Shown: in pieces, positions 11,101-20,173 of the stretch | Layout of the letters: every line of letters begins with the position of its first letter | Position numbering within the stretch: position 1 is the stretch's first letter | NCBI GenBank assembly: GCA_018449715.1 | Contig: JAAVVA010000006.1 | Coordinates: 124,001 to 188,000, forward strand | Direction of reading: 5' to 3' | Length of the DNA stretch: 64,000 nucleotides | Source of the DNA: Acidobacteriaceae bacterium dw_441 | Lineage (GTDB): Bacteria; Acidobacteriota; Terriglobia; Terriglobales; Acidobacteriaceae | The notes under the pieces: generated by a model | What the model saw: the letters and a program-made list of their open reading frames with translations, nothing else | Database searches by the model: none | Told to the model about the DNA's origin: nothing | Translations under genes and position numbers: made by a program

Positions 11101-11588
11101 CACGAACGATTATCGGCGGTTGGCGCATCAGCGCTATCGCACGCATGCAGTCCGGCATGCCGTTGACGACGCCCACCGGCGTTGTTCCCACCGGCCTCAC
11201 GGCCAAGCTGGGGAACTCGAATCTCAACCGCTGGTTCAACACCTGCACCCGTCTCAGCAACGGGGCGCTGCAGAACTGCCAGGCTGGCGAGTCGCCCGTG
11301 TGGACAACGCGACTCTCTGACACGCTGCAGAACTGGAGCACACGTCTCAGCTATGTGCGAAACCCGCCGATCCGCAATCTCGACGCGAGCGTGATGAAGG
11401 AGACGCCGATTCACGAAGGCCTGACCTTCACCTTCCGCGCCGACTTCCTCAACCTGACCAATACCCCGCAGTGGTTCAACGGACCGATCACCGACGGCAC
11501 CAATGCCAACTTCGGCAAAATCGCCGGAATCTCCGATCAATCCAACCTTCCCCGCGTCATTCAGCTGTCAGGAAAGTTCCTCTTCTAA
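8130..11588 (+). CDS. TonB-dependent receptor with carboxypeptidase-regulatory-like N-terminus
   Basis: About 1152 residues from the ATG at 8130, which follows an AAGG Shine-Dalgarno and starts a signal peptide (MSAQSFLRRLFLFLPCLLA, cleaved near CLAQ). A longer frame starts at 7944, but its first 62 residues look non-coding. The order is a CarboxypepD_reg-like domain (GSISGKVADASGYAILDAII), a plug-like segment with GGVVNVVTKSGTNRFHGSAY, and a barrel ending in LSGKFLF with terminal Phe. It diverges from the winged-helix regulator. A strong terminator separates it from the downstream phosphodiesterase gene. It probably imports a large nutrient; the ligand is unknown. Confidence 0.93.
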   Translation: MSAQSFLRRLFLFLPCLLASNLCLAQEFRGSISGKVADASGYAILDAIIVVHSAQNGTDQTVRTDTDGVYRAPFLTSGTYEVIASKTGFNSVKTTNVIVSLAQNTEINLTLTPASVAQEIVVSSTPDLIDVQSADRGMTIDSARVQNTPLQGQNIFAQAWSAPGVAVTSGAQRLRPFDVGGSTNMSINGGQPGGNEVLVDGTSALSQSSSVAYVPPVSATEEFRVQTSVFDAQYGWTSGGVVNVVTKSGTNRFHGSAYEFLQNTALNANTYNSNYTGQARSSSHINTFGGSIGGPILKNRLFGFFAYEELRQYIPDPFTTSVPTPREREGDFSQTYYGVDANGNKQLKTIYNPYSTRYDEASKKYIRDPFPGNIIPKSMMSQVAQNVLNGLPTGNVAGNPITNLNNLVNGPGSRKFMDLFGNWIVRGDYVFSPSTRVFARYSRNKLEEARGFIYSTNSTVNPFDTTKNSRYNRENHNSTAQFTHVINAKMTLDFRAGFERFLLRNGAYQGLNYGLGNLGFNGNFANAVPDNIPIMNITGYGGAGAQPQSLNPVSQGNAFQGLLYMQAGRHTLRMGGEVYLNRVYLTNPGSSSGNFTFNTIFTGSDPNAANSFSGSSIASFLLGAAQSGSIDVNLPEARQQMLNSLFIQDDIHVTDRLTLNAGLRWDVETPMTDRHNAVARGFDFNAASPLSVPGLNLKGGLIYAGVNGAPRGIYDTDWNNFGPRVGAAFRVNDRTVLRGGYGLVYSQTFDDPGNAPGFSQQTAMVTSVVTGIPYNTLDNPFPSGIAKPTGSSLGLSANLGQSLSFANPKRKLPWTQQYSIEVQRELPWQTLFSLGYVGSHTTSLGVSRSINEVSASDLAQGTAYLSASVPNPFVGLLPGTSLNTATVQRRQLLRPHPQFLSISEMTDSVGGSTYNGMQALLQKRMSKGASASLSYTYSKTIGATSFRNAQDENPEKVVAAWDINHSIQINGVYNLPFGHGQRWGASLPSVPRTIIGGWRISAIARMQSGMPLTTPTGVVPTGLTAKLGNSNLNRWFNTCTRLSNGALQNCQAGESPVWTTRLSDTLQNWSTRLSYVRNPPIRNLDASVMKETPIHEGLTFTFRADFLNLTNTPQWFNGPITDGTNANFGKIAGISDQSNLPRVIQLSGKFLF

Positions 11589-11608
11589 ACCAACAGCAAC
11601 CCACACTC

Positions 11609-11642
11609 TGCCTGATGGGCTCTCGACCATCAGGCAGTTTTT
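11609..11642 (+). terminator. Rho-independent terminator after the second TonB receptor
   Basis: A perfect 10-bp stem (TGCCTGATGG paired with CCATCAGGCA) with an 8-base loop, followed by GTTTTT. It lies 20 bases after the receptor stop codon. It swallows an in-frame ATG at 11615, so that codon is unlikely to start the next gene. Confidence 0.92.
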
Positions 11643-11659
11643 ATGAAGGAGTCTCGCAA

Positions 11660-13027
11660 TTGTTTTCTCTCTGGCTTCGCCCCTGCCTCCGTTCTCTGTG
11701 TACTCTTGCTGCGCTGATGTCCGTTTTTACGCTACGGCCCCAGGCGCAGACACCCCACCGCCCAGTTCTCATGATCTCGGTCGACGCGATGAATCCGCAT
11801 TACGTGCTTGCCGCTGGCAGCCATGCTTTCGAGATTCCCTTTCTTGAGATTCTGCTGCACGACGGCTCCTATGCCCAAAGCGTCGTAAACGTCGTTCCGA
11901 CCATCACCAACCCCAACCATGTGACCCTCATCACGGGAACCGAGCCCGCCCGGCATGGCATCTTCAACAATATGCTCCAGGATCCCATCTCAAATTCCAA
12001 GGCCGCCCCTATGGAGTATGGCAATGCGATTCGCGTCGAGACGCTGTGGCAGGCCGCGCACGCTGCAGGCATCACAACGGCAAGTGTCTTCTGGCCCGTC
12101 ACCCTGGGAGCGAGCGGCATCGACTACAACATCCCTCCGATTCACACGCAGCAAACTCCAGCCGATCACTACCTGCTAGAGGCCGTTTCACGCCCTGAAG
12201 GATATCTCGCCGAGTTGGAGAAGGAGATCGGCCTTTACTCCTCAACTGCGGATGACGAAGACGGCTTTGCCATGCGAGCTGCGCTCGCCATCATCCGCGA
12301 CAAACGCCCCGGATTCATCACTGTTCACCTGAGCGGTCTTGACGAAGCGCAGCACCAGAACGGACCGGACACACCCGAGGCTTACGCCGCACTGAGAACG
12401 CTCGATGCCGAGCTTCGCCAACTCGTTCAGGCCGAGCGCACAGTGTATCCCGAGGCCGATATTGTTGTCGTTTCCGACCACGGATTTTTCCCGGTACGCC
12501 ATGTCATCAACCTGAACGCGGAGTTTGCGCGCGCCGGTCTGCTCACCCTCTCTGAAAACCCGACCGTCCATATCTCCTCGTGGAAGGCCTTCTCCTGGAC
12601 CGGGGGCGGCAGCGCCGTCGTGATGCTGCATGACCCCAACGACAAGCAAACCGAAGAAGCCGTTCGCATGCTGCTTGAAAAGCTGCAGAAAGACCTGGCG
12701 AACGGAATCGCCCGCGTACTGACGAGGGAGGAGGCGCTTCCTCTAGGAGGAACGCCGCAGACCGCCTTCCTCATCGACTGCCTGCCCGGCTACTACGTCG
12801 GTCGCAACCTCACAACGCCTCTCATCACCGATGCCTCCCAGAAGGGTACGCACGGCTATCTGCCTACTCACCCGGAGCTGCAGTCATCGTTCTTCATCAT
12901 GGGGCCTTCAGTCACCAGGGGCAAAAATCTGGGTGTTATCGATATGCGCCAGATTGCTCCCACCATCGCTCAAGAACTCGAGGTAAAGCTTCCACAGGCA
13001 ACGCAGCCCATACTTTCCATCCGGTAG
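11660..13027 (+). CDS. Secreted type I phosphodiesterase/nucleotide pyrophosphatase family enzyme
   Basis: About 455 residues. The TTG at 11660 is the preferred start: GAAGGAG lies 8 bases upstream, just beyond the terminator, and a signal peptide follows (LFSLWLRPCLRSLCTLAALM, cleaved near LRPQAQ). The alkaline-phosphatase-superfamily fold shows the first metal aspartate in LMISVDAMN, the nucleophile region VPTITNPNHVTLITG with a conserved Thr, a GLDEAQHQNGPD metal-binding segment, VVSDHGF, and a late histidine in KGTHGYLP. Family members hydrolyse phosphodiester or pyrophosphate bonds of nucleotides or lipids using two zinc ions. It may be co-regulated with the preceding TonB receptor by read-through. 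The substrate is unknown. Confidence 0.88.
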   Translation: MFSLWLRPCLRSLCTLAALMSVFTLRPQAQTPHRPVLMISVDAMNPHYVLAAGSHAFEIPFLEILLHDGSYAQSVVNVVPTITNPNHVTLITGTEPARHGIFNNMLQDPISNSKAAPMEYGNAIRVETLWQAAHAAGITTASVFWPVTLGASGIDYNIPPIHTQQTPADHYLLEAVSRPEGYLAELEKEIGLYSSTADDEDGFAMRAALAIIRDKRPGFITVHLSGLDEAQHQNGPDTPEAYAALRTLDAELRQLVQAERTVYPEADIVVVSDHGFFPVRHVINLNAEFARAGLLTLSENPTVHISSWKAFSWTGGGSAVVMLHDPNDKQTEEAVRMLLEKLQKDLANGIARVLTREEALPLGGTPQTAFLIDCLPGYYVGRNLTTPLITDASQKGTHGYLPTHPELQSSFFIMGPSVTRGKNLGVIDMRQIAPTIAQELEVKLPQATQPILSIR

Positions 13028-13226
13028 CCACGAAGAAGCAACTCCTCCCGGCAATGAAAGGAACTTCTCAAGGAATCCGGAACGCTTCAACAAGGGGGGG
13101 GGACTTACAGTGTTACCAGAGTGAGTAAAGGAATTCGGTCGCAGAAGTCCACACTCACTTTCTGGTGAGAACTCTACGAGATGTGCTTCGGGGCAGGCAG
13201 TGATAAAGAATAACTTGCAAAATGAC

Positions 13227-13281
13227 ACCCGGTCCGGCTAAGAGCAGAATGCTGGTGAACCGGCACCGGGTTTTCCCTTTT
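13227..13281 (+). terminator. Terminator-like hairpin downstream of the phosphodiesterase gene
   Basis: ACCCGGTCCGG at 13227-13237 pairs with CCGGCACCGGGT at 13260-13271 with one bulged base. It is followed by TTTCCCTTTTT. The loop is long (22 bases), so efficiency is uncertain. The preceding gene ends at 13027. Confidence 0.6.
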
Positions 13282-13788
13282 TACTTTGTAGTAGTGGGTT
13301 CGATTAGCCTATCTACGGAAGTCTGCGGTGCAGTTATCGGATTGCAGCGTGCAGCCAGGCCATTGGGTAGACCAACAAAAAGCCATTTTTCTTTCTCTTC
13401 CTATTGAAAATGTCGATTTCACTATCGACGACCAACAGGGGGGCTCCCAGGTGTACTTTCTCGGCGTAAGTACTATGCGACCAATAAATTTGCCCAGCGC
13501 CGCCATGCTCCACTCAGAAGTCAATCCATCGGAGCGGCCGTTCATAGCATCGGGATACCAGCGATTGGAAAATCCTAGTATTTTTCATCCAAAGGCATGA
13601 CATCGAGAATCAAACCCTCGTGCCGTCAACGGCAGAGCGGTGCTCCTTCGGTTTATCCTCTTGGAATTTGAGAGCCCGGAACCGCCCGGAAAAGACGGCG
13701 TAGTCGACAGCAGAAATTCAAGTAGCCCGAAACGATTCAGCCTGTTCGTCTGTTTGCCGATGAGGTGTGAAGCGCACGAACGGATTAT
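13282..13788. other. Intergenic stretch without a supported gene
   Basis: About 500 bases between the terminator and the first efflux operon. Short open frames exist on both strands (for example 13328-13600 on plus) but show no family motif, ribosome site or codon pattern. I looked for frameshifted fragments like those at 22-27 kb and recognised none. It may hold the efflux operon promoter. Confidence 0.4.
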
Positions 13789-14211
13789 TTGGTGAACTCA
13801 GTAGAACACGGCTATACTGCTCTCGTGTCAAGCAAGCTCCAATCACGGATATCTCGATGCAGCGCAATTACTGCAATTCTGATGATGATTCTTGGTATTT
13901 GTGTGGTTGCCTGGGGAGCTGCTTACAAATGTTCGCTTTACAAAACCCCGCAAGAGCAGGCAAAAACTTTGCAGGCGAAGCTTTGTACCCGAGCCAGCGA
14001 AGCCGCTAAGAGCAGCGTCGAGTATACAGTCAAGGGTGGAAGCGATACTGCTTTCGTCCTGATTGCGGTAACCCTGTTGTTCGATCTGCCTACTCCCGGC
14101 ACGGCTAATCTCAGCCCTGAAAACTTCGAGCCGCATCCTGTACTCACTCCCGAGCACCCTTCTCCTCACTATCGTCGCCCACCCCCTCAGACCTCTTTTA
14201 TTAGCGCGTAG
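13789..14211 (+). CDS. Small hypothetical membrane/secreted protein at the head of an efflux operon
   Basis: Up to 140 residues from a TTG at 13789. An alternative GTG start lies at 13825. A hydrophobic segment (AITAILMMILGICVVAWGAA, about residues 25-47) could be a signal anchor. The middle is polar with two cysteines, a second weakly hydrophobic stretch follows (FVLIAVTLLFDL), and the C-terminus is proline- and histidine-rich (HPVLTPEHPSPHYRRPPPQT). It lies 62 bases before the adaptor gene in the same direction. Short proteins of this kind often precede RND genes in Acidobacteria, but I cannot name the family and assign no function. Confidence 0.5.
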   Translation: MVNSVEHGYTALVSSKLQSRISRCSAITAILMMILGICVVAWGAAYKCSLYKTPQEQAKTLQAKLCTRASEAAKSSVEYTVKGGSDTAFVLIAVTLLFDLPTPGTANLSPENFEPHPVLTPEHPSPHYRRPPPQTSFISA

Positions 14212-14273
14212 GCCTTCGCCGCTTTCTGCGGCAAAGCAATTTTGTCTTCACGCACAAGAAGAGAGGTTTGCTC

Positions 14274-15527
14274 ATGCGAGCTCCCAGACGCATTGTTTTT
14301 TTTATTGGCGGTCTAGTAGTTCTAGCTATCGTTTCTGCTCTTTTATTTCGTCGATCCAGCAAGCCTGAACCTCTGGAATCTGGCACTGCTGGACCAGTAA
14401 ACGTATCCACAATACGTGCAGTTCGTGGCAGTATCTCTCGCGAGTTGGAGTTGGCATCGGTCTTCCAGCCGTTTCAAGAGGTCGATATTCACGGCAAGGT
14501 CTCCGGGTATATCCAGAAGATTTATGTGGACATTGGTGATCGAGTCCGGCAAGGTCAGCTCCTGGCTATTCTTGAGGTTCCGGAGCTTCGAGCACAGGTG
14601 CAAGGAGCGGATGCAGGCGTAGCTCGCAACCAATCAGATATCGAGAGGCTACAAAAAGAGGTCGCGCGTGCACAGGCCACCTATGCGGCAGCACATTCCA
14701 ATTATCAACGATTGAAGAGCGCCTCCGAACAACAGCCCGGTCTCATTGCCGAACAGGAACTCGATGATGCTGCATCCCGGGATCTTGCGGCCGAAGCCCA
14801 GAGGGACGCGGCTAAATCTGCGGTAGCTTCCGCGCAGCAGCAATTAGGAATCTCCCACGCGGAACTTGAGCGCATTCATACACTCGCACAATACGCCACA
14901 ATTTCAGCTCCATTTTCAGGGGTTGTAACAGCACGATATGCGGACACTGGATCGCTGATTCCGGCAGGAACTTCAAATACTCTCAATGCTCAGCCGGTAG
15001 TTCGTCTCGCCCAGAGCGATGTATTACGACTGCGGATCCCCATTCCGGAACAAGATGTTCCCCTCGTACGTGAGGGAGCTTCGGTGCATATCTCTGTACA
15101 AGCAACAGGACAAAGCTTTACCGGAATGGTTATTCGCTTCTCGCGTGATGTCTCGAACTCAACGCGAACAATGCTGACTGAGATCGATGTTAAAAACTCC
15201 GACCTGAAGCTCACGCCGGGAATGTACGCCAATGCGACATTTACGCTTCAGAAGAAGGACAATGTTCTGGTCGTACCGGTATCGGCGGTTCTACAGAGCC
15301 CTCGCCCAAGGGTGTGGGTCGTAGACAGGAGCGGTCATGCTCAGCCACATTCCGTATCGCTCGGCATCGTTAATGCAAACGAACAAGAGATTGTGTCCGG
15401 TATTAATGTAGGAGATCAGATTATTGTTGGCGGTCAATCAGCCCTTCAGACCGGTCAAAGCGTACATGCTACTTCCGCGCACATAGACCTGACGAACTAC
15501 CAGAATGCATCGCAGGAGGCACACTAA
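14274..15527 (+). CDS. RND efflux periplasmic adaptor (HlyD/MFP family)
   Basis: About 417 residues from the ATG at 14274, seven bases after AGAGAGG. An N-terminal membrane anchor (RRIVFFIGGLVVLAIVSALL) leads to a split lipoyl domain (GKVSGYIQKIYVDIGDRVRQ and TISAPFSGVVTARYADTGSL). Between the halves is a long alpha-hairpin (about residues 100-205) that contacts the outer-membrane channel. Beta-barrel and membrane-proximal domains complete the fold. It joins the inner-membrane pump to a TolC-type channel. The pump gene starts immediately after its stop codon and the TolC gene follows, so the three form one tripartite system. Confidence 0.93.
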   Translation: MRAPRRIVFFIGGLVVLAIVSALLFRRSSKPEPLESGTAGPVNVSTIRAVRGSISRELELASVFQPFQEVDIHGKVSGYIQKIYVDIGDRVRQGQLLAILEVPELRAQVQGADAGVARNQSDIERLQKEVARAQATYAAAHSNYQRLKSASEQQPGLIAEQELDDAASRDLAAEAQRDAAKSAVASAQQQLGISHAELERIHTLAQYATISAPFSGVVTARYADTGSLIPAGTSNTLNAQPVVRLAQSDVLRLRIPIPEQDVPLVREGASVHISVQATGQSFTGMVIRFSRDVSNSTRTMLTEIDVKNSDLKLTPGMYANATFTLQKKDNVLVVPVSAVLQSPRPRVWVVDRSGHAQPHSVSLGIVNANEQEIVSGINVGDQIIVGGQSALQTGQSVHATSAHIDLTNYQNASQEAH

Positions 15528-18500
15528 ATGTCTTCCTTTGCGATCAAGTATCCTTTTTTTATCCTGATGGCTTGCCTCATGGTGGTCGTCGTTGGAGTAG
15601 CCGCAATCGCCGGCATGCCCGTCGACCTGTTTCCAAAAGTCGATATTCCAGTCGTGGTGGTGGCTACGTTTTACTCCGGTATGCCTCCTCAGCAGATCGA
15701 GTCGGACATCACCAATAGCTATGAGCGATTTTTTACACTCGGGAGTAACATCGATCACATTGAATCGCGCTCCATGGCGGGTGTGAGCCTGATCAAGATC
15801 TACTTCCAGCCTGGCACAGATGCAAACGCAGCCGTAAGCAATATCTCCAATCTGGCAATGGCAAACTTACGCAGACTTCCCCCTGGAACTCTGCCTCCGG
15901 TCGTCCTTAGCTTCGACGCATCGAACCTTCCGGTATGTCTTATCACCCTTAAAGGCGAAGGGTTGAACGAGACGCAGTTGAAGGATACCGCTCAATTCAC
16001 CGTACGCAATCAGGTCGCAAATGTTCCCGGGGCATCCGTGCCTCAACCCTATGGGGGACGCTATCGACAGATCCAGATATATGTGGATCCTGCAAAATTG
16101 CAGGCGGCCCAAATGAGCGTTATGGATGTTGTCCACGCTGTAAACGAGTCCAACCTGATCTTGCCAGCGGGCGACGTACGCATCGGTCCCAAGGACTACA
16201 ACATCTATGCCAACAGCCAGGTTCCCACGCCGGATGATGTAAATAGAATTCCCTTGCGAACCTCGGGCAACGCCTCCCTTCTGGTGGGTGATATCGGACA
16301 TGCGGTCGATGGAGGCCAACTGCAGACGAATATTGTGCGTGTTGATGGCCAACGCTCAGTCTATGTGCCTGTTCTGAAGCAGGGCGGTAACTCGAACACG
16401 ATAACAATCGTCAACGGTGTCCGTAACGCCGTTGAGAACCTGATTGATATTCCATCTCAACTCAAGACTTCGGTAGTCTTCGATCAATCGGTTTTCGTAA
16501 AGATCGCCGTAAAGAATGTAATTAGTGAAGGGCTCATTGGTCTTGCGCTGACAGGCATCATGATCCTGCTCTTCCTCGGTGATCTCCGGGCAACAATTGC
16601 TGTGATGTTGTCCATTCCAATTTCCTGCCTGGCGACTTTCCTGATTCTTAGCTTCACCGGAAGCTCCATCAACACAATGGTGCTTGGTGGTATCGCACTT
16701 GCTCTGTCGCGACTGATCGACAACTCTGTCGTTGTGCTGGAAAACATCTTTCGGCACTTTGAGATGGGAGAAAATGCGGTACTGGCATCGCAAACTGGCG
16801 GTAAAGAAGTTCAACTTGCGGTACTGGCGGCAACCTGCAGTACTGCGATCGTTTTCTTTCCTGTCGTCCTGCTGACGGGCGTCAGTAAATATCTCTTTTC
16901 AGCTCTCGCCTTCGCAGTGGTCGTTGCACTGCTTTGTTCTTACTTCGTAGCAATGACGGTCGTTCCTCTCTTTTGCTCCCGCTTCATCAAACACACGGGA
17001 CACGACATCCCTCACGAACATGCGACTCCGAAAGATCCTGTGCCAGAACATATGAAAGAAGGACCTGGCCGTAAGGGACTGTTCGCACGCATCGTAATTA
17101 TGTTCAATCGCAGGTTTGGAACCTTGCAGACTCAGTATGATCGTGCCATTGCATTCTGCCTTGATAGGGCAGGAACTGTTGTCCTTGTCTTTACAGGATT
17201 TGTACTCGTCAGCTTTCTCTTATTTCCGCTGCTCGGAAAAGCGTACTTCCCACGAACCGATCCTGGTCAGTTCGTAATTAATGTGAAGGTTCCCACAGGT
17301 ACACGTATCGAACTGACAGATAAGTACATCGCCCGCATCGAGCAGGATGTTCGATCCGCAGTATCGCCTGAAGATCTAAACATGATCGTTTCAAACATCG
17401 GTGTTACACCTGATCTCTCTGCCATCTATACGACCAATTCCGGCATGCACACAGCCTTCGTCCAGGTAAGCCTGCATGAGGAGCACAGAGTCAGCAGTTA
17501 CGACTACATGCAGCGTGTAAGGGAAAAGTTGGCAAGTGATATGCCCAATGTTCAAGCGTACTTCCAGGGAGGAGGCCTTGTGGATTCTGTTGTTAACCAA
17601 GGACTACCCGCTCCATTTGATATTCAATTCAGTACAAAAGACCTTCGTGTTGGATACGCTATTGCACAGCAGACCGCGCAACGTCTTCGCAAGCTAAAGG
17701 GAGTTAATGATGTTCTGATTCCCCAGGATGTTGACTACCCCGGTCTTGCGCTCGACATCGATCGGCAGCGCGCAGCTTTACTTGGCCTTACTCCGCATAA
17801 CGTAGTCGATAACGTCATCACGGCGCTCACTTCGAACGGCCAGGTATCACCCAGCTTCTGGATCGATCCGACAACTGGCAATAACTACATGCTCACCGTG
17901 CAATATCCAGAGCAACAGATCAAAACCCTGGAAGACTTGAAGCAGATTTCTATGAGGTCTTCTGATGGAAAGAGTACGACTCCGCTTGAATCGGTGGCAG
18001 CCATTCATCCAATTGATACGCCAACCGAAGTCGATCACTATCAACTCCGCCCTGTTTTCGATATCTATGTTATGCCCCAGAAGGAAGACCTCTCCTCCGT
18101 AAGTAAACGTATCGACGCACTGGTCAAGGAACTCCCCTTACCTAAAGGAACTCGCGTTGCAGTAAGAGGTTCAGTCATCAGCATGCAACAATCGTTTCAA
18201 AGTTTTGGTATAGGGTTGATTCTTTCCATCATACTTGTGTTCCTTATTCTGATGGCGCAGTTCTCATCCTTCGCAGATCCATTCATCATCCTGCTCGCAA
18301 TACCGCCAGGACTTTCTGGGGTAATCCTCTTTCTTCTCGTCACTCACACGACGCTCAACATTATGAGTCTTATGGGCGTTCTGATGATGACGGGCATTGT
18401 AGTATCCGACAGTATTTTGATCGTGGAGTTCGTCGGTCAGCTACGCAAGGAAGGTTACAAGCTGGAAGAAGCAATCGTTACTGCCTGCAAGGTTCGCCTT

Positions 18501-18800
18501 CGTCCTATCCTCATGACCACCATGGCAACCGTGTTGGGCCTTATCCCCATGGCGTTGGTACTGGAGACCGGTAGCGAACAGTATGCTCCTTTGGCACGCG
18601 CAATTCTTGGTGGGCTTACAGTCTCTGGCATCGTGACCGTCTTCCTCGTTCCATGTGCCTACTGCTTATCCATCGACGACTTGAAGCGAAGCATGCGGAG
18701 GTGCTCCGGTGAAACTAACAACTCTTCCCTTCGCCTTTGCTTTATCTTGTTCCGTACTTGCTCAGGAACCTCGTCTAGAGGTAAAGATTACGCGTGCTGA
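15528..18800 (+). CDS. RND efflux inner-membrane transporter with altered proton-relay residues
   Basis: 1090 residues with the RND layout: membrane helix 1, a large periplasmic loop, six helices, a second loop, and five helices. The family motifs around helix 4 are present, but the usual Asp-Asp pair reads D398-N399 (LSRLIDNSVVVLEN). In helix 10 the usual lysine of the GxxAKN motif is replaced (GIVVSDSILIVEF, S960-D961). Classical pumps use Asp407, Asp408 and Lys940 (AcrB numbering) to couple drug export to proton entry, so coupling here must differ. The last 30 codons overlap the TolC gene by 92 bases, and the C-terminal tail there looks atypical. It is co-transcribed with the adaptor. Confidence 0.93.
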   Translation: MSSFAIKYPFFILMACLMVVVVGVAAIAGMPVDLFPKVDIPVVVVATFYSGMPPQQIESDITNSYERFFTLGSNIDHIESRSMAGVSLIKIYFQPGTDANAAVSNISNLAMANLRRLPPGTLPPVVLSFDASNLPVCLITLKGEGLNETQLKDTAQFTVRNQVANVPGASVPQPYGGRYRQIQIYVDPAKLQAAQMSVMDVVHAVNESNLILPAGDVRIGPKDYNIYANSQVPTPDDVNRIPLRTSGNASLLVGDIGHAVDGGQLQTNIVRVDGQRSVYVPVLKQGGNSNTITIVNGVRNAVENLIDIPSQLKTSVVFDQSVFVKIAVKNVISEGLIGLALTGIMILLFLGDLRATIAVMLSIPISCLATFLILSFTGSSINTMVLGGIALALSRLIDNSVVVLENIFRHFEMGENAVLASQTGGKEVQLAVLAATCSTAIVFFPVVLLTGVSKYLFSALAFAVVVALLCSYFVAMTVVPLFCSRFIKHTGHDIPHEHATPKDPVPEHMKEGPGRKGLFARIVIMFNRRFGTLQTQYDRAIAFCLDRAGTVVLVFTGFVLVSFLLFPLLGKAYFPRTDPGQFVINVKVPTGTRIELTDKYIARIEQDVRSAVSPEDLNMIVSNIGVTPDLSAIYTTNSGMHTAFVQVSLHEEHRVSSYDYMQRVREKLASDMPNVQAYFQGGGLVDSVVNQGLPAPFDIQFSTKDLRVGYAIAQQTAQRLRKLKGVNDVLIPQDVDYPGLALDIDRQRAALLGLTPHNVVDNVITALTSNGQVSPSFWIDPTTGNNYMLTVQYPEQQIKTLEDLKQISMRSSDGKSTTPLESVAAIHPIDTPTEVDHYQLRPVFDIYVMPQKEDLSSVSKRIDALVKELPLPKGTRVAVRGSVISMQQSFQSFGIGLILSIILVFLILMAQFSSFADPFIILLAIPPGLSGVILFLLVTHTTLNIMSLMGVLMMTGIVVSDSILIVEFVGQLRKEGYKLEEAIVTACKVRLRPILMTTMATVLGLIPMALVLETGSEQYAPLARAILGGLTVSGIVTVFLVPCAYCLSIDDLKRSMRRCSGETNNSSLRLCFILFRTCSGTSSRGKDYAC

Positions 18801-20013
18801 AGCTGAACAACTCGCATTAAAAAATAACCCGCGTATCTCCGCGTCCCATCTACTCGCACTCGCGGAAGGACAGACGATACAGGAAGCGCGCTCAACAGAA
18901 CTGCCCCAGGTATCCGGCAACATAACAGCTGTCAAAGCGGAGGATGCCACCCGTATCGGAGCTGGCCAACTGAACTCTTCCCGGCTTTACACGCACGCGG
19001 GAGTCGGCGGAACTGTCTCGCAACTGATCACGGACTTCGGACAAAGTTCTAATCTGGTCGCGACGGCAAAACTTAAAACAAAGGCACAGGAGCAAAGCGC
19101 ACTAGCTACAGAAGCGGACGTTCTCTTTGCAACAGATGAAGCCTTTTACCGACTCCTGACTGCGCAAAGCCTTCTCGATGTCGCGCGTCAGACATTGGCC
19201 TCAAGGGCAAGTCTTAGGGATGTTGCAAGTGCATTGGCCTCAAGCAAACTGAAAAGCGAGTTAGATTTAAGCGTAGCTGCAGCGAATGTATCTGAAGCAA
19301 AGATGCTTCTTCTGAACGCTCAAAGTGAAGTTCAGAGTGCTAGCATTGCTCTGTCGGCCATACTCGCCAGTCCTCAAGAGACGCAATATGTGGCGATTGA
19401 CAGTTCCAAGGAAGGAGTCCCTTCCATGCCATCCGATAGCTCCGAGTCGCTCCAGACGATTGCACTTCGCGATAGACCTGATTTAAGTGCGCTGAATCTG
19501 AGTTCACAAGCCGAGCAGAAGTTCGCTCGTGCGCAGTGGCTGCAGCATCTGCCGTCTATCTCTGCATCAGCCACGGGAGGTCTGACCCCTATTCGTCCGG
19601 ATAATGTGTTTCCAGAAAACTGGTACGCTGCCGTAGGCGTCAATCTCAACCTGCCAATCTTCGCAGGTTTCCGTATCAGTTCGGAGACTAAAGAAGCGAA
19701 ATTACGGGCGCAAGCCAGTGAAAGACGCGTTGCGGATCTGTCGAATGCGATCAGAAAAGATGTGCAGACCGCTGAACTTGCAGCTCAAACGGCCTACCAG
19801 CGCATAGGTGTGACAGAAGCATTTCGGGACGAGACTGCCAAAGCATTGAGTCTGGCTCAAACTCGTTACAAGCTTGGGCTAAGCTCCATCGTAGAGTTGA
19901 GCCAGGCAGAGCTTCAGAGCACTCAGGCATCTGTAGCCGCAGTCAATTCAAGATATCAATATCTGCTCACACTTCGATCTCTCGATTATGTGACAGGTAA
20001 GATTATTCCATAG
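18709..20013 (+). CDS. TolC-family outer-membrane efflux channel
   Basis: 434 residues from a GTG at 18709, which has a good GGAGG seven bases upstream inside the pump gene. A signal peptide (MKLTTLPFAFALSCSVLAQ) is followed by two OEP repeats of long helices and membrane strands. Typical segments are AEAEQLALKNNPRISASHLL, VGVNLNLPIFAGFRISSETK and ALSLAQTRYKLGLSSIVELS. The protein forms the trimeric outer-membrane duct of the preceding RND pump. The 92-base overlap with the pump suggests translational coupling. Confidence 0.93.
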   Translation: MKLTTLPFAFALSCSVLAQEPRLEVKITRAEAEQLALKNNPRISASHLLALAEGQTIQEARSTELPQVSGNITAVKAEDATRIGAGQLNSSRLYTHAGVGGTVSQLITDFGQSSNLVATAKLKTKAQEQSALATEADVLFATDEAFYRLLTAQSLLDVARQTLASRASLRDVASALASSKLKSELDLSVAAANVSEAKMLLLNAQSEVQSASIALSAILASPQETQYVAIDSSKEGVPSMPSDSSESLQTIALRDRPDLSALNLSSQAEQKFARAQWLQHLPSISASATGGLTPIRPDNVFPENWYAAVGVNLNLPIFAGFRISSETKEAKLRAQASERRVADLSNAIRKDVQTAELAAQTAYQRIGVTEAFRDETAKALSLAQTRYKLGLSSIVELSQAELQSTQASVAAVNSRYQYLLTLRSLDYVTGKIIP

Positions 20014-20173
20014 AGCAAAAGCAAGGGATCACGCTCTGAATGCACAAAAGCTACCACATAACTATCTGCTCCGAAGTCAACGATCAGAGCCGCGACATCC
20101 ATCGATGAGTGCAGTCGCACGCTTATTGAGCTCATGCGCATGCAGGTCGATGTGCAGAAGACGATCATCAACC

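Noticed and set aside
10626..11540. 304-codon open frame on the minus strand inside the second TonB receptor
   Set aside because: It is antisense to a clear receptor with family motifs; its own sequence is low-complexity Val/Gly/Arg with no domain.
13328..13600. 90-codon frame in the gap before the first efflux operon
   Set aside because: No ribosome site, family motif or conserved pattern; reading frames on both strands are equally open.
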